A stretch of 64,000 bases of DNA, from NCBI GenBank assembly GCA_016787525.1, contig JAEUUP010000012.1:90184-154183 (forward strand), given 5' to 3'. Position 1 is the stretch's first letter, and every line of letters begins with the position of its first letter. Below the pieces are notes generated by a model. It ran no database searches. It saw only the letters and a program-made list of their open reading frames with translations, and had not been told where the DNA came from. The stretch comes from Saprospiraceae bacterium. Its GTDB lineage: Bacteria > Bacteroidota > Bacteroidia > Chitinophagales > Saprospiraceae. Of this stretch, positions 17,863 through 27,800 are shown one piece after another. The translations under genes were made by a program, and so were the position numbers.

Positions 17863-18540
17863 CTAACTCAAAATATTCTCAGTCACCGTCTGTCCATCCA
17901 ACATTCGGATAATACGGTGGCTGTAGCGCGCATCGTGTTCGGAGTGCGTCACCATGATGATTGTCGTACCTTGTTCGTTCAAATCGGTCAGCAATTGCAT
18001 CACTTCATTGCCGTTAGATGAATCAAGATTACCTGTGGGTTCGTCCGCTAATATCAATTTGGGATTATTTACCACAGCACGAGCTACCGCAACACGTTGT
18101 TGTTGACCACCAGAAAGTTGTTGTGGAAAGTGATTACGGCGGTGCATGATTTGCATTTTATGAAGTACTTCTTCTACACGTTTTTTACGCTCTTCTGCTT
18201 TGATACCTAAATATATCAAAGGCAGTTCTACGTTTTCAAACACCGTCAATTCATCAATCAAATTAAAACTTTGAAAAACGAAGCCGATATTGTGTTTCCG
18301 CAAATCTGCCCTTTTGCGTTCGTTGAAACGCGCTATTTCCATACCATTGAAAATAAAACTGCCTGCATCGGGGTCATCTAACAAACCTACAATATTGAGT
18401 AATGTGGACTTGCCGCAACCTGAAGGACCCATCACAGCCACGAATTCGCCTTCTTTCACTTCAAATGATAGCTTATTCAAAGCGATAGTTTCTACTTCCT
18501 CTGTGCGGTATATCTTTTCTAAATCTGTAATCTTTATCAT
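17863..18540 (-). CDS. ABC transporter ATPase, MacB/LolD type (2 of 2)
   Basis: 225 aa. Walker A GPSGCGKST (about 39-47), signature LSGGQQQRVAVARAV, Walker [13 protein letters not shown] and H-loop VTHSEHD are all intact. It directly follows the membrane fusion protein gene (54-bp gap) and precedes the TolC homologue, so it is the core ATPase of the tripartite exporter. It has no internal copy of the dispersed motif, which makes it a useful comparison for the other ATPase at 10587. Confidence 0.94.
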   Translation of the reverse strand: MIKITDLEKIYRTEEVETIALNKLSFEVKEGEFVAVMGPSGCGKSTLLNIVGLLDDPDAGSFIFNGMEIARFNERKRADLRKHNIGFVFQSFNLIDELTVFENVELPLIYLGIKAEERKKRVEEVLHKMQIMHRRNHFPQQLSGGQQQRVAVARAVVNNPKLILADEPTGNLDSSNGNEVMQLLTDLNEQGTTIIMVTHSEHDARYSHRIIRMLDGQTVTENILS

Positions 18541-18594
18541 GTCTATATTTTATTTAAATATTGAAAATCATTGTTTTATATCATAAGAGCAACG

Positions 18595-19851
18595 CTACGG
18601 TTTTTTCAAAATCAACTCTTGCATTGACCCATAATTTTCATAACTGGAGGTGACAACTTTATCTCCTGGATTTAGTCCTTGCAGAACTTCATAATAATCT
18701 GGACTTTGGCGACCTAATTGTATGTCTGTTTTGAAAGCCATGCTGCCATTTTCACTGACTTTGAATAGCCAATTGCCACCTGTTTGTTGATAAAACCCGC
18801 CCCGTGGTAATAAAATTGCTTGTGTTTCATCACTCAAAGCCAAGCGAATTTGTAATGTCTGTCCGCGACGAATACCTTCAGGTACTTTGCCATCAAAAAC
18901 CATATCTACTTGGAAACGTCCACTTGTTACTTGTGTATAAACTTTTTTGATACTCAAATCATAATCTTTTCCCGCTAAGTTAAACGTGCCTTTCAAACCG
19001 ACGTAAATGCGACTGATATAATGTTCATCAATATCGGCACGGACTTTAAAACCCGTTGTCATATCAATCTGCCCTAAGCGGACACCACGATTGATAGATT
19101 GCCCAATTTCAGCATCTAAGGAGGTCAACTGCCCATCAATAGGTGAGCGAACAACCAAATCGCCGACTTTGCGCCGCATCAAACCGAGTGTGTTTTGCAT
19201 TCTTTTCAAAGACTCTTTATCCTGTTTGTCCATCAAATCCACCGATTCAGAGTCTTGTTTCAATATATCTTCTGTCAATTTTTTGCGCTTTATTTGATAA
19301 TTGTAATTGTTTTCTGCCTGTTTAAAGTCTTGAACACTAATGACCTGATCGGTATAAAGTTTCTTATTAAGATTATAAACCCTTTCCGCTTCGACCAAGG
19401 CATTGTCCACATCCGCCAATTGATTGAGTTGACGAATGGTATTTTGCGTAGCCGAGTTTTTAGAAATATTCATTTGCGTCAATACATTAAAAACTTGTGT
19501 TTCTTGATTGGCAAGACTCAATTCCAAATCAGTATTTGAGAGGCGTAAAATCGCTTGACCACGTTTCATCATCGCTCCGTCTTCCACATATTTTTCTTCC
19601 ACTCGTCCACCTTCCAGAGCATCAAGGTATATTGTCGTTTGCGGCAATACTGTACCATTTACTGGAATGGTCTCCTGAAATGGCCCTTTTTTAATTTCGC
19701 TAATCGTGATGCGTTCTGTATCCACATTCAAACGACTTTTACCCAATGTCATGATATAGCTTGCGACAATCAAACCAATTAAGGCAAGCACACCACCGAT
19801 TGTCAAAAGACGTTTGTTTGACCATTTCTTTTTTTCAATTACTCTATCCAT
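18595..19851 (-). CDS. HlyD/MacA-type membrane fusion protein
   Basis: 418 aa. A single N-terminal membrane anchor (about residues 14-34), then a lipoyl-like half-domain (TVLPQTTIYLDALEGGRVEE), a long coiled-coil hairpin (about 110-220), the second half-domain (RSPIDGQLTSLDAEIGQSI) and beta-barrel parts. It bridges the inner-membrane permeases and the TolC-like channel. It is the first gene of the leftward operon; candidate sigma-54 elements lie upstream in the region shared with the divergent response regulator. No motif copy is present inside. Confidence 0.92.
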   Translation of the reverse strand: MDRVIEKKKWSNKRLLTIGGVLALIGLIVASYIMTLGKSRLNVDTERITISEIKKGPFQETIPVNGTVLPQTTIYLDALEGGRVEEKYVEDGAMMKRGQAILRLSNTDLELSLANQETQVFNVLTQMNISKNSATQNTIRQLNQLADVDNALVEAERVYNLNKKLYTDQVISVQDFKQAENNYNYQIKRKKLTEDILKQDSESVDLMDKQDKESLKRMQNTLGLMRRKVGDLVVRSPIDGQLTSLDAEIGQSINRGVRLGQIDMTTGFKVRADIDEHYISRIYVGLKGTFNLAGKDYDLSIKKVYTQVTSGRFQVDMVFDGKVPEGIRRGQTLQIRLALSDETQAILLPRGGFYQQTGGNWLFKVSENGSMAFKTDIQLGRQSPDYYEVLQGLNPGDKVVTSSYENYGSMQELILKKP

Positions 19852-19885
19852 GATTTTTTTTTCTAAAAATTTTTATAGTCTTGCC

Positions 19886-19908
19886 TAACAGCCAATAAGG
19901 TCGTGCCA
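19886..19908 (-). promoter_or_regulatory. Possible sigma-54 (-24/-12) promoter of the exporter operon
   Basis: Read on the minus strand, TGGCACG (19908-19902) is a perfect -24 element. The segment that should hold the -12 element is TTATTGGC, about two bases out of register with the consensus, so this is a weak call. It is about 40-50 bp upstream of the fusion-protein start and next to a sigma-54 activator gene. Confidence 0.35.
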
Positions 19909-19959
19909 GAAATTTTTATATTGATTATCAATTTTTTAAGTAAGTGAATTTTTCAAACA

Positions 19960-19998
19960 TGTTCGGTTTTGATACACTCGTTGTTCGGTTTTGATACA
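19960..19998. promoter_or_regulatory. Paired 17-bp direct repeats, likely activator-binding sites
   Basis: TGTTCGGTTTTGATACA occurs exactly twice, at 19960-19976 and 19982-19998, 22 bp apart start to start (two helical turns). The pair lies in the divergent region between the exporter operon and the NtrC-type regulator gene, 50-100 bp upstream of the possible -24 box, as expected for an enhancer of a sigma-54 activator. Confidence 0.6.
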
Positions 19999-20013
19999 TG
20001 AATTTTGTGAAAA

Positions 20014-20025
20014 TACTGAGGGGGT
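20014..20025 (+). repeat. Dispersed motif, intergenic copy (TACTGAGGGGGT)
   Basis: Perfect copy in the divergent region, 16 bp from the second 17-bp direct repeat. Confidence 0.85.
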
Positions 20026-20139
20026 ATCTTTTCAAAAAAAAGCATACGAAGCGGTTTATACGAAAATTTGATTTTACTGCCCACTTTGTCATACATTTGG
20101 ACAGCTTTCCAATATATTTGAATCAAAGTTAGTGACTTT

Positions 20140-21492
20140 ATGACCTTACGCAATGCCAACATACTCATCATAGATGACGATAGCGATGTTCTGACGGCGG
20201 TTCGTTTACTGTTGAAAACACAAGTAAAAAACGTCGTTACTGAAAAAAATCCCGAATTACTGAGGGGGTGGTTGATGCAACAAAAATTTGATGTTTTGTT
20301 GCTCGATATGAATTTTACAGCTTCTATCAATACAGGTAACGAAGGTTTGTTTTGGTTGAAAAGAGCTAAAGAAATCAACCCCGATATGGCTGTGATTATG
20401 ATAACGGCATATGGCAGCATTGATTTGGCGGTCAATTCCCTGAAACATGGCGCAGCAGATTTTATCATAAAACCATGGCATAATGAGAAATTGGTCAGCA
20501 CAATTTGCGATGCTTTGCTGCACAAAGATCCAAGCAAAAAGGCTATTGAGAAGGATAAAATCATCGGAAAATCCTTACTTGGCGAATCAGATGTGATGCA
20601 GGATGTGTTTTTAAAAATTGGAAAAGTCGCACCAACCGACGCTAATGTTTTAATTTTAGGTGAAAATGGTACAGGCAAAGATCTTGTTGCACAAGCTATT
20701 CATGAGCAATCGAAGCGCGCCAACAAACCGTTTGTGAAAGTAGATGTTGGGGCATTAACAGAGTCTATTTTTGAAAGTGAATTGTTTGGTTATAAAAAAG
20801 GAGCATTTACAGATGCCAAAGAAGACCGAATAGGGCGTTTTGAAGCGGCCAATGGTGGCACTTTGTTTTTAGACGAAATTGGCAACATCTCACTTCATCA
20901 ACAAGCGAAACTACTGTCCGTTTTGCAAAATAGAGTGGTGACGAAATTAGGCTCAACTGAAGCTGTACCGATTGATATTCGCTTGATTTGTGCCACAAAC
21001 CTCCCCCTCAGTGAGTTGGCAAATGAAGCGCGTTTTCGAAAAGATTTGATTTATCGCATATACACTGTCGAAACGACGATGCCGCCTTTGCGCGAGCGCG
21101 GTGACGATATTATTTTGTTAGCAAAGCATTTCGTCACTCAATATGCAGATAAATACAATAAAAATATAGCCAGTTTAGATCCAAAAGCCATTGAAAAACT
21201 CAAAATGTATTCTTTCCCTGGCAATGTTCGTGAATTGCAATACTGCATTGAACGTGCTGTGATTATGGCAGACGATGTTGTTCTTACTGCAAATGATTTG
21301 ACATTTTCAGCTATTGAAAATATACCAAATACTGAGGGGGTAGGAGAGAGCGATTTGAAATTGACCACCATTGAAAAATCTACGATTTTGAAAGTCATTG
21401 AAAAACACAATGGCAATATTACCAAAGCGGCAAAAGAATTGGGCTTGACCCGCACTGCTTTATACCGAAGACTGAGCAAATATGACCTTTAA
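20140..21492 (+). CDS. NtrC-family sigma-54-dependent response regulator
   Basis: 450 aa. Receiver domain 1-120 with acidic pocket DDD (12-14) and phospho-acceptor D56 (LLLDMNF). AAA+ domain with Walker A GENGTGKD (174-181), the sigma-54 contact loop GAFTDA (221-226), Walker B GGTLFLDEIG, and a C-terminal FIS-type helix-turn-helix (NITKAAKELGLTRTALYRRL). It would activate sigma-54 promoters when phosphorylated by the next gene's kinase, whose start overlaps its last codons. Three dispersed motifs are inside: LLRG at 20258, LPLS at 21003 (one mismatch) and NTEGV at 21330 in the linker before the HTH. Divergent to the exporter operon, its likely target. Confidence 0.95.
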   Translation: MTLRNANILIIDDDSDVLTAVRLLLKTQVKNVVTEKNPELLRGWLMQQKFDVLLLDMNFTASINTGNEGLFWLKRAKEINPDMAVIMITAYGSIDLAVNSLKHGAADFIIKPWHNEKLVSTICDALLHKDPSKKAIEKDKIIGKSLLGESDVMQDVFLKIGKVAPTDANVLILGENGTGKDLVAQAIHEQSKRANKPFVKVDVGALTESIFESELFGYKKGAFTDAKEDRIGRFEAANGGTLFLDEIGNISLHQQAKLLSVLQNRVVTKLGSTEAVPIDIRLICATNLPLSELANEARFRKDLIYRIYTVETTMPPLRERGDDIILLAKHFVTQYADKYNKNIASLDPKAIEKLKMYSFPGNVRELQYCIERAVIMADDVVLTANDLTFSAIENIPNTEGVGESDLKLTTIEKSTILKVIEKHNGNITKAAKELGLTRTALYRRLSKYDL

Positions 21493-22840
21493 GAAGTATG
21501 ACATTAATATCGCGTTGCGGATTTTGTTGTTGGTTGTTGTCATCAGCTTACAGGCTTTTTTATGGGTGAAAGGCTTGGGCATCTATTCAACTTTAACACT
21601 TCTAATCATTGTTTATCAAGTTTGGGAACTGTTGCGTTTCATCACCAAAAACAATGCAGAACTAGAACAATTTGTCGAGTCCATTCACTATCGCGATTTT
21701 TCTCGTCATTTTGATGTCAAAAATGCACCCGAACCCGTCAAAGACTTACGAAAAGGTTTCAATGAAATCAATTCTACTTTTCGTTTGATTAGCAAAGAAA
21801 AAGAGCAGCAATTCCAATATCTACAAAAGATATTAGAATTGGTAGATACAGGCGTTTTGTCCTACGAGGCAAACTCTGGGGAAGTCCTGTGGATGAATGA
21901 TGCTTTTAAAAAAATGATGCAAATCCCTTATTTGAAGACCATTCATTCGTTAGAAAAACGAGATAGTTCGCTGTATCAAGAGATAGTTTTGTTGAAACTG
22001 AAGGATAATAAAATCATATCGGTGACGACAGATAAAAATACAACGAAAATTCTACTATCTGCAACTGCTTTCCAGACCGATGATAGGACTTTTAAACTCA
22101 TTGTTTTTCAAAATATCAATGAAGTGGTGGACGAAACGGAATCGCAAGCTTGGCGCAAACTATTGAGTGTGATGACGCATGAAATCATGAATTCCATCGC
22201 CCCCATTTCTTCATTGGCTGATACTTTGAATTTTCGACTGTCTGCTTTGAATGAGCAGACTACTGAGGGGGCTAAACAAATAAGCTCTTATCTATTGGAT
22301 GATTTGCGTTTAGGCATTGAGACTATTCAAAAACGTAGCGAAGGTTTGTTGAAATTCGCAGATACATATCGCAATTTGAATAAAATCACGACTTTAAGTT
22401 TAACAAAAGTTTATGCACGAGACTTATTTGAGAACCTTTATCAGCTTATGGAACCGACTTTGGCTGAAAAAAACATCGAATTAGAAATTATACTAAAAGA
22501 CCCTAATCTACAACTTGAAGCAGACACTAACCTCATTGAACAAACACTTATCAACTTGGTAGTCAATGCAATAGATGCATTGAAAGAAAAAGCGGATGGT
22601 AAAATTCAACTGTCTGCTTACACCACACTGCAACATAAAGTTGTCTTGAAAGTCAGCGATAACGGTTCAGGTATTCCTCAAGAACTCGTGGATAAGATTT
22701 TTATCCCATTCTTCAGTACCAGAAAAACAGGTAGTGGCATCGGTCTGAGCCTTTGTAAGCAAATAATGATGCTGCACAAAGGGACGATACAAGTGCAAAC
22801 TACTGAGGGGGTCGGCACGGCATTTTATCTACAATTTTGA
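21482..22840 (+). CDS. Sensor histidine kinase
   Basis: 452 aa. Two N-terminal membrane helices (about 10-30 and 34-52), a HAMP-less linker, a PAS-like region (105-215), an H-box with H233 (VMTHEIMNS), and an HATPase_c domain with N (NLVVNAIDAL), G1 (DNGSGIP) and G2 (GSGIGLSLCK) boxes. The start overlaps the regulator gene by 11 bp, so the two are translationally coupled. Dispersed motifs at 22261 (TTEGA) and 22801 (TTEGVGTAF, at the very C terminus) fall at sites where related kinases have similar S-x-G residues. The signal sensed is unknown; the exporter next door suggests envelope stress or a toxic compound. Confidence 0.94.
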   Translation: MTFKKYDINIALRILLLVVVISLQAFLWVKGLGIYSTLTLLIIVYQVWELLRFITKNNAELEQFVESIHYRDFSRHFDVKNAPEPVKDLRKGFNEINSTFRLISKEKEQQFQYLQKILELVDTGVLSYEANSGEVLWMNDAFKKMMQIPYLKTIHSLEKRDSSLYQEIVLLKLKDNKIISVTTDKNTTKILLSATAFQTDDRTFKLIVFQNINEVVDETESQAWRKLLSVMTHEIMNSIAPISSLADTLNFRLSALNEQTTEGAKQISSYLLDDLRLGIETIQKRSEGLLKFADTYRNLNKITTLSLTKVYARDLFENLYQLMEPTLAEKNIELEIILKDPNLQLEADTNLIEQTLINLVVNAIDALKEKADGKIQLSAYTTLQHKVVLKVSDNGSGIPQELVDKIFIPFFSTRKTGSGIGLSLCKQIMMLHKGTIQVQTTEGVGTAFYLQF

Positions 22841-23086
22841 CTTATTTTAGTCTTTTCTTCTATATAAATGGGTTAATGTGCTGATCTGAGAATGAGTCTG
22901 TATATTAACAAACAAGGTCGCGCAATTAGGTGAAAAATAACGATTTCACTGCCGTAGGCGACAGCTGTATCTAAAAAACTACCGAAATATTGTTGATTCA
23001 TGAACAGCTATTGAGAATAAATAAGTATATACCTTTCTTAGAAGTGAAAATCACTGTTATTTTGCATTTAGGGATTATTAACTTAA

Positions 23087-23710
23087 ATGTCACACGTGAT
23101 TAACAGTAACAAGAACACCGACTCTACTCTTTGGCTTGCTTTCAAACAGGGTGATAAACAGGCTTTTTCAGCATTGTACCAAAACTATATTGCTGATTTA
23201 CTGACTTATGGCTATCGCTTGACGAATGATAAGTCGTTGATTAAAGATAGTATTCAAGATTTGTTTTTGCATCTGTGGCAGCATAGACACAATCTGAGTG
23301 CAACAGATTCAGTCCGATTTTATCTATATCGCTCGCTTCGCAACCGCATTATTCGCAATATTGGGACACAATCACTTACTCAAACGGTCGAACCAGATGA
23401 CTTAAATTATATGGCTTTGCCCAATCAATTGCCTTTCGATGAAGAATGGATGAATGAAGAAACACGCCAAGAACAAATACATAAACTGCGAAATGCCATT
23501 GAAACACTCCCTAAACGACAACAAGAAGCCATAGAACTGCGCTATCTACACGATTTTTCGCTCGAACAAATTGCTGAATTGATGGACATCAGCAATCAAT
23601 CTGTTCGCAATACTTTGCACAGAGCCTTGACGGCTTTGCGCGATGTGTTGGGAGGGAGTGTTGGGTTGCTATTTTTTCTCATGACTATTTATTTTAAAAA
23701 AAACTTTTAA
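23087..23710 (+). CDS. ECF RNA polymerase sigma factor
   Basis: 207 aa. Region 2 (about 25-95: FSALYQNYIADLLTYGYRLT, ...DLFLHLWQHR) and region 4 (about 130-185: LPKRQQEAIELRYLHDFSLEQIAELMDISNQSVRNTLHRALTALR) are clear. The C terminus adds a hydrophobic tail (LLFFLMTIYF), seen in many Bacteroidota ECF factors paired with FecR. The next gene is its FecR anti-sigma factor and the one after an STN-containing SusC, so the group is a trans-envelope signalling unit that induces its own uptake system. Confidence 0.94.
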   Translation: MSHVINSNKNTDSTLWLAFKQGDKQAFSALYQNYIADLLTYGYRLTNDKSLIKDSIQDLFLHLWQHRHNLSATDSVRFYLYRSLRNRIIRNIGTQSLTQTVEPDDLNYMALPNQLPFDEEWMNEETRQEQIHKLRNAIETLPKRQQEAIELRYLHDFSLEQIAELMDISNQSVRNTLHRALTALRDVLGGSVGLLFFLMTIYFKKNF

Positions 23711-23762
23711 AAAAAGAGTACAAAACAACAAGTCTTTGATTTAGCATTTAAGTTTTAAGAAA

Positions 23763-24839
23763 ATGAAACAGGAATACGCAATATATCAGATAGAGGATTT
23801 TTTGACAGACGATGATTTCATTCGTTGGGTCAAATATCCCGATACAGCAAGTGACACATTTTGGCAAGAGGTCATAAGGGTTTATCCGCATCAAAAACAG
23901 GTTATTGAAAAAGCCGCACATACTATCCATAATTTGCAACAAGCGTTGAAAAAAAACATTGCACCAGAAGAAGCAACAGATATTTGGGTGCATATAGAGG
24001 CGGAAATGGAACAACCACGAACGGATTTAAAGGTTGTTAGTCATAAAAGAGGGTATTGGTTGGCAGCGGCTTCGGTGGCTTTGTTGGTGAGCTTTAGTTG
24101 GTGGATGATGGACAGAAACACCCAAAAAGAAGGCAAAATGGCTCAATATACTGAGGGGGGCAGTCAGCACATTGTGAACAATGAGGACAAGCCTTTGGCA
24201 GTCAATTTGCCTGATGGCAGTAAGGTTTTATTGGAAAAAAATGCTTCAATCGTGTTTGAGCCCGATTTTAATGGCAATCAAAGAACTGTTCAGTTGTCGG
24301 GCGAGGCTTTGTTTGATGTGGTCAAAAATACTCAAAAGCCGTTTGTTGTCTATGCCGACGATGTGGTGACAAAAGTGTTGGGTACGCGTTTTCGCATTAC
24401 GGCAATTGCTCATGAGCGCAACGTTACGGTATCGGTACTGAGGGGGCGTGTTTCTGTTTTTCCTAAAAAGAAGGAACAAAATATCAATCCAGAAACAGAA
24501 GGCTTGATATTAACGCCCAATCAGCAAGCAATTTTTGAGAAAGCAAATGAGCAGATGAGTCGTCATTTGGTTGAAAACCCAGTGCTCATGGATTCACAAA
24601 TTAGATTTGATAAATCTGTTTTTGACGATACACCTGTTGCCACTATTTTCGAAGCCTTAGAACAGGCTTATGGTGTCAACATCATTTTTGATAAAACCGT
24701 GATGAAAACTTGCACTTTGACGATGCGTTTTCGCAACGAAACATTTTTTGAAAAACTCACTGTTATTTGTAAAAGCATCGGTGCGAGCTATAAAATTGAA
24801 GGTGCAGACATCAAAATTGAGGGCAAAGGATGCGATTGA
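23763..24839 (+). CDS. FecR-family anti-sigma factor
   Basis: 358 aa. A cytoplasmic N-terminal part (1-95), one membrane helix (about 97-114, LAAASVALLVSFSWWMM), a FecR periplasmic domain (about 135-235, with VNLPDGSKVLLEKNASIVF and LSGEALFDV) and a C-terminal STN-like domain (about 285-355). It holds the sigma factor until the SusC transporter signals substrate. Dispersed motifs at 24149 (YTEGG, just before the FecR domain) and 24436 (VLRG, within a conserved VSVLRGRVSV strand). Confidence 0.93.
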   Translation: MKQEYAIYQIEDFLTDDDFIRWVKYPDTASDTFWQEVIRVYPHQKQVIEKAAHTIHNLQQALKKNIAPEEATDIWVHIEAEMEQPRTDLKVVSHKRGYWLAAASVALLVSFSWWMMDRNTQKEGKMAQYTEGGSQHIVNNEDKPLAVNLPDGSKVLLEKNASIVFEPDFNGNQRTVQLSGEALFDVVKNTQKPFVVYADDVVTKVLGTRFRITAIAHERNVTVSVLRGRVSVFPKKKEQNINPETEGLILTPNQQAIFEKANEQMSRHLVENPVLMDSQIRFDKSVFDDTPVATIFEALEQAYGVNIIFDKTVMKTCTLTMRFRNETFFEKLTVICKSIGASYKIEGADIKIEGKGCD

Positions 24840-24875
24840 TGCACAACAGACGAATACTATCAGCCAAACCAATAC

Positions 24876-27800
24876 ATGACGTTATCATTACTTCGATTCT
24901 CAATCAGCACGTTATTGGTCTGTGTCACTTCTCTACAAGTCGTCACAGCGCAAGCTATTTTGAATCGAACAATAAGTCTGACGGTTGACAATCAAGATAT
25001 AAAAACGGTTTTAAAAAGCATCGAAAAAGCCGCTGATGTCAGTTTTTCCTATCGTTCTTCACTGCTGCCCAAAGGGCAAAAAGTGTCTTTTATCGCGCAA
25101 AATGAACGTTTAAAAACCGTGCTTGACAATTTATTCAAACCTTTATTCATTCAATATGAGGTTGTGAAAGAGCAAATTATCTTGACACAAATTGAAAGTG
25201 TATCAAAAACAGACCCCTCAGTATTTCCCCAAAAAAAGGAGGATACTGAGAGTGAAAAAGAACTTTTTACAGTTTCGGGTCTCGTTACGAATAGTGAAAA
25301 TGAGCCTTTGGTTGGTGCAAGTATCCAAATGGATCGTTCTTCAAAAGGGACGATAACAGACCAAAATGGTCGGTTTTCACTGAAATTGACAGGCGACGAA
25401 AGTGAGAGTATTGTGATTTGCCGTTTTATTGGTTACGAAACCAAAGAGATACCCCTCAGTAAACAGCCCATTTTGACTATTATTTTGCAATCCCGTTTAC
25501 AGCAACTGAATGAAGTCATGGTTGTCGCATATGGCACACAGAAGCGAACAATTTATACAGGAGCAGCTGTCAATGTGGATATGGAAACTCTTGAAAACGC
25601 TCCACGTGCTTCATTTCAAGAGAGCTTACAAGGTAATGTGGCGGGTCTTTTGTCCACAAATGGCAGTGGACAGCCAGGTTCTGTGCCTTCGGTACGCATT
25701 CGTGGCATCGGTTCTATCAATGCGTCGAGTGCTCCGCTCTATGTTGTAGATGGCATTCCTGTCGTGTCGGGCGATATTACGGGCTACAATACCAACACTT
25801 TGTCGGCAATTAATCCGAATGATATTGCTTCTTTGGTTGTCTTGAAAGATGCTTCCGCAACGGCTTTGTATGGCAGTCGTGGTGCCAACGGTGTCATTTT
25901 GATAACAACAAAAAAAGGTCAAGTCGGCAAGGCTAAAATACAATTGAATGTGCAAAAAGGTGCAAATTATAACCCCATAAGTGATAAAAATAAGACTTTG
26001 AACACCCAAGAAGCCATTCAATACTTACGAGAAGCATGGATAAATGCTGGGCTTAACCCCGATTTATTCAATCAAGAATTGAAAAATCGGGCGATTGATA
26101 CCACTATCAATACCGATTGGTTTAACGCAGTTTTGCAAAATGGCAATTTTTTGAATGCCGATTTGGCTATTAGCGGAGGGACAGAGCGCAACACGTTTTT
26201 TCTATCGAGCAGTTATAATAAATCGGAATCCGTGCAGCAAGGTATTGGTTATCAGAGAGGCACGATGCGTTTGAATATAAAGAACAACACAACTCAACGA
26301 TTGACCATAAACGGTGGTATTGGCTTGTCTTATCAGCAATCGAGCAATAGTCTTGGTGGCAGTTCTTTTGCCAATCCGATGAGGTCAATGTATCGGCTGC
26401 AACCGTGGTTGCCTGTGAAAAACAACGATGGCAACTACAATTTGAGCTACAACAATGGCTACAACCCTGTTGCACTCATCGAAAACAATACACGTAAGGG
26501 TGACACATATAATCTTAACAGTTCGATTGGTGCAGTTTACCAACTAACCCCTTTTTTGTCACTTGAAAATCGTGAGGCGATTGATTTCAATCATGGCGTA
26601 GCACAGAGTTACAGCGACCCACGATTCGGCAATTTGAATGTCAGCGTTGGTGGCGTTGTCGAAAACTATGTTCAAGACATTGTAAATTGGAATATAACAA
26701 ATATTATACGTTTTAAAAAAGAGTGGCAAAAACAGGCTCTCGAAATATTCGGAGGATATGAAGCGAGTAAAAGAACGGATAAAGACCAGAGCGATACCTT
26801 CAATCAACTAGTCCCCAATTTGAAAACGGGAACAAGCGTAGCATCAACAGCAACTGAAACGAGCAACAGTCTTTTGTCGTCTTTTTTCAATGCACAATAT
26901 GCTTTTCGGAGTCGGTACTATGCTTCGGCTTCGTTTCGGCGCGATGGTTCTTCGCGTTTTGGTAGCGACAATCGTTTTGGTAAATTCTGGAGTGTCGGCG
27001 GCGGTTGGAATCTGCACAAAGAACCTTTTTTGACAACAAAATATTTTTCAGAAGGGCGTATTCGAGTAAGTTATGGCGCAACAGGCAATCAAACGAATAT
27101 TGACAATTTCGGTTCACGGGGTTTGTATTTCATCGGGAATGACTACAATTCGGTGCCAGGATATGTGTTTTCACAATTTGAAAACACGACTTTGACTTGG
27201 GAGAAAAATTATCCATTCAATCTTGGTTGCGATTTCTCATTCTTCAAAAACCGCTTATCGTTAACGGCTGACTATTATTTCAGAACAACAAAATCGCTGT
27301 TATTGGAAGTTTTAGTGCCTGCCACAAATGGTATTTCTTCTTATTTGGACAATTACGGGTCACTGACGAATGAGGGATTTGAATTAAGTTTAAGTAGCAT
27401 CAATTTCCAACCTGCTAAACAAAATGGCTTTAAGTGGACAACGAATATCGTGTTTTCGACTAACAAAAACACCATTACGAATATCAATGCACCTATTAGG
27501 TCTGATTTTCTGAATCGTGATATTGGTACAGATGTTTACCAATGGTTTTTAATTGGTTATGCAGGTACTGACCCTGCAACAGGCAAAGCTTTATGGTATA
27601 AAGATGGTGCTAAACAGGTAACAGTTACATCTTTTGGTGCAGCCAATCGGTTCAATCAAGGAAGTGCTTTACCCGCATTTTATGGCTCTGTGTCCAACAG
27701 TTTGCAATACAAAAGCCTATCGTTCAAGTGTCAATTATATGTGTATTGGGGCAATAAGGTACGCGACATTCACGGCGTGTTCACGAGTGCCGATGCGTCG

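Noticed and set aside
25244..25252. TACTGAGAG in SusC as a further motif copy
   Set aside because: Only seven bases match before the core breaks; it is 31 bp from a proper copy and was not counted.
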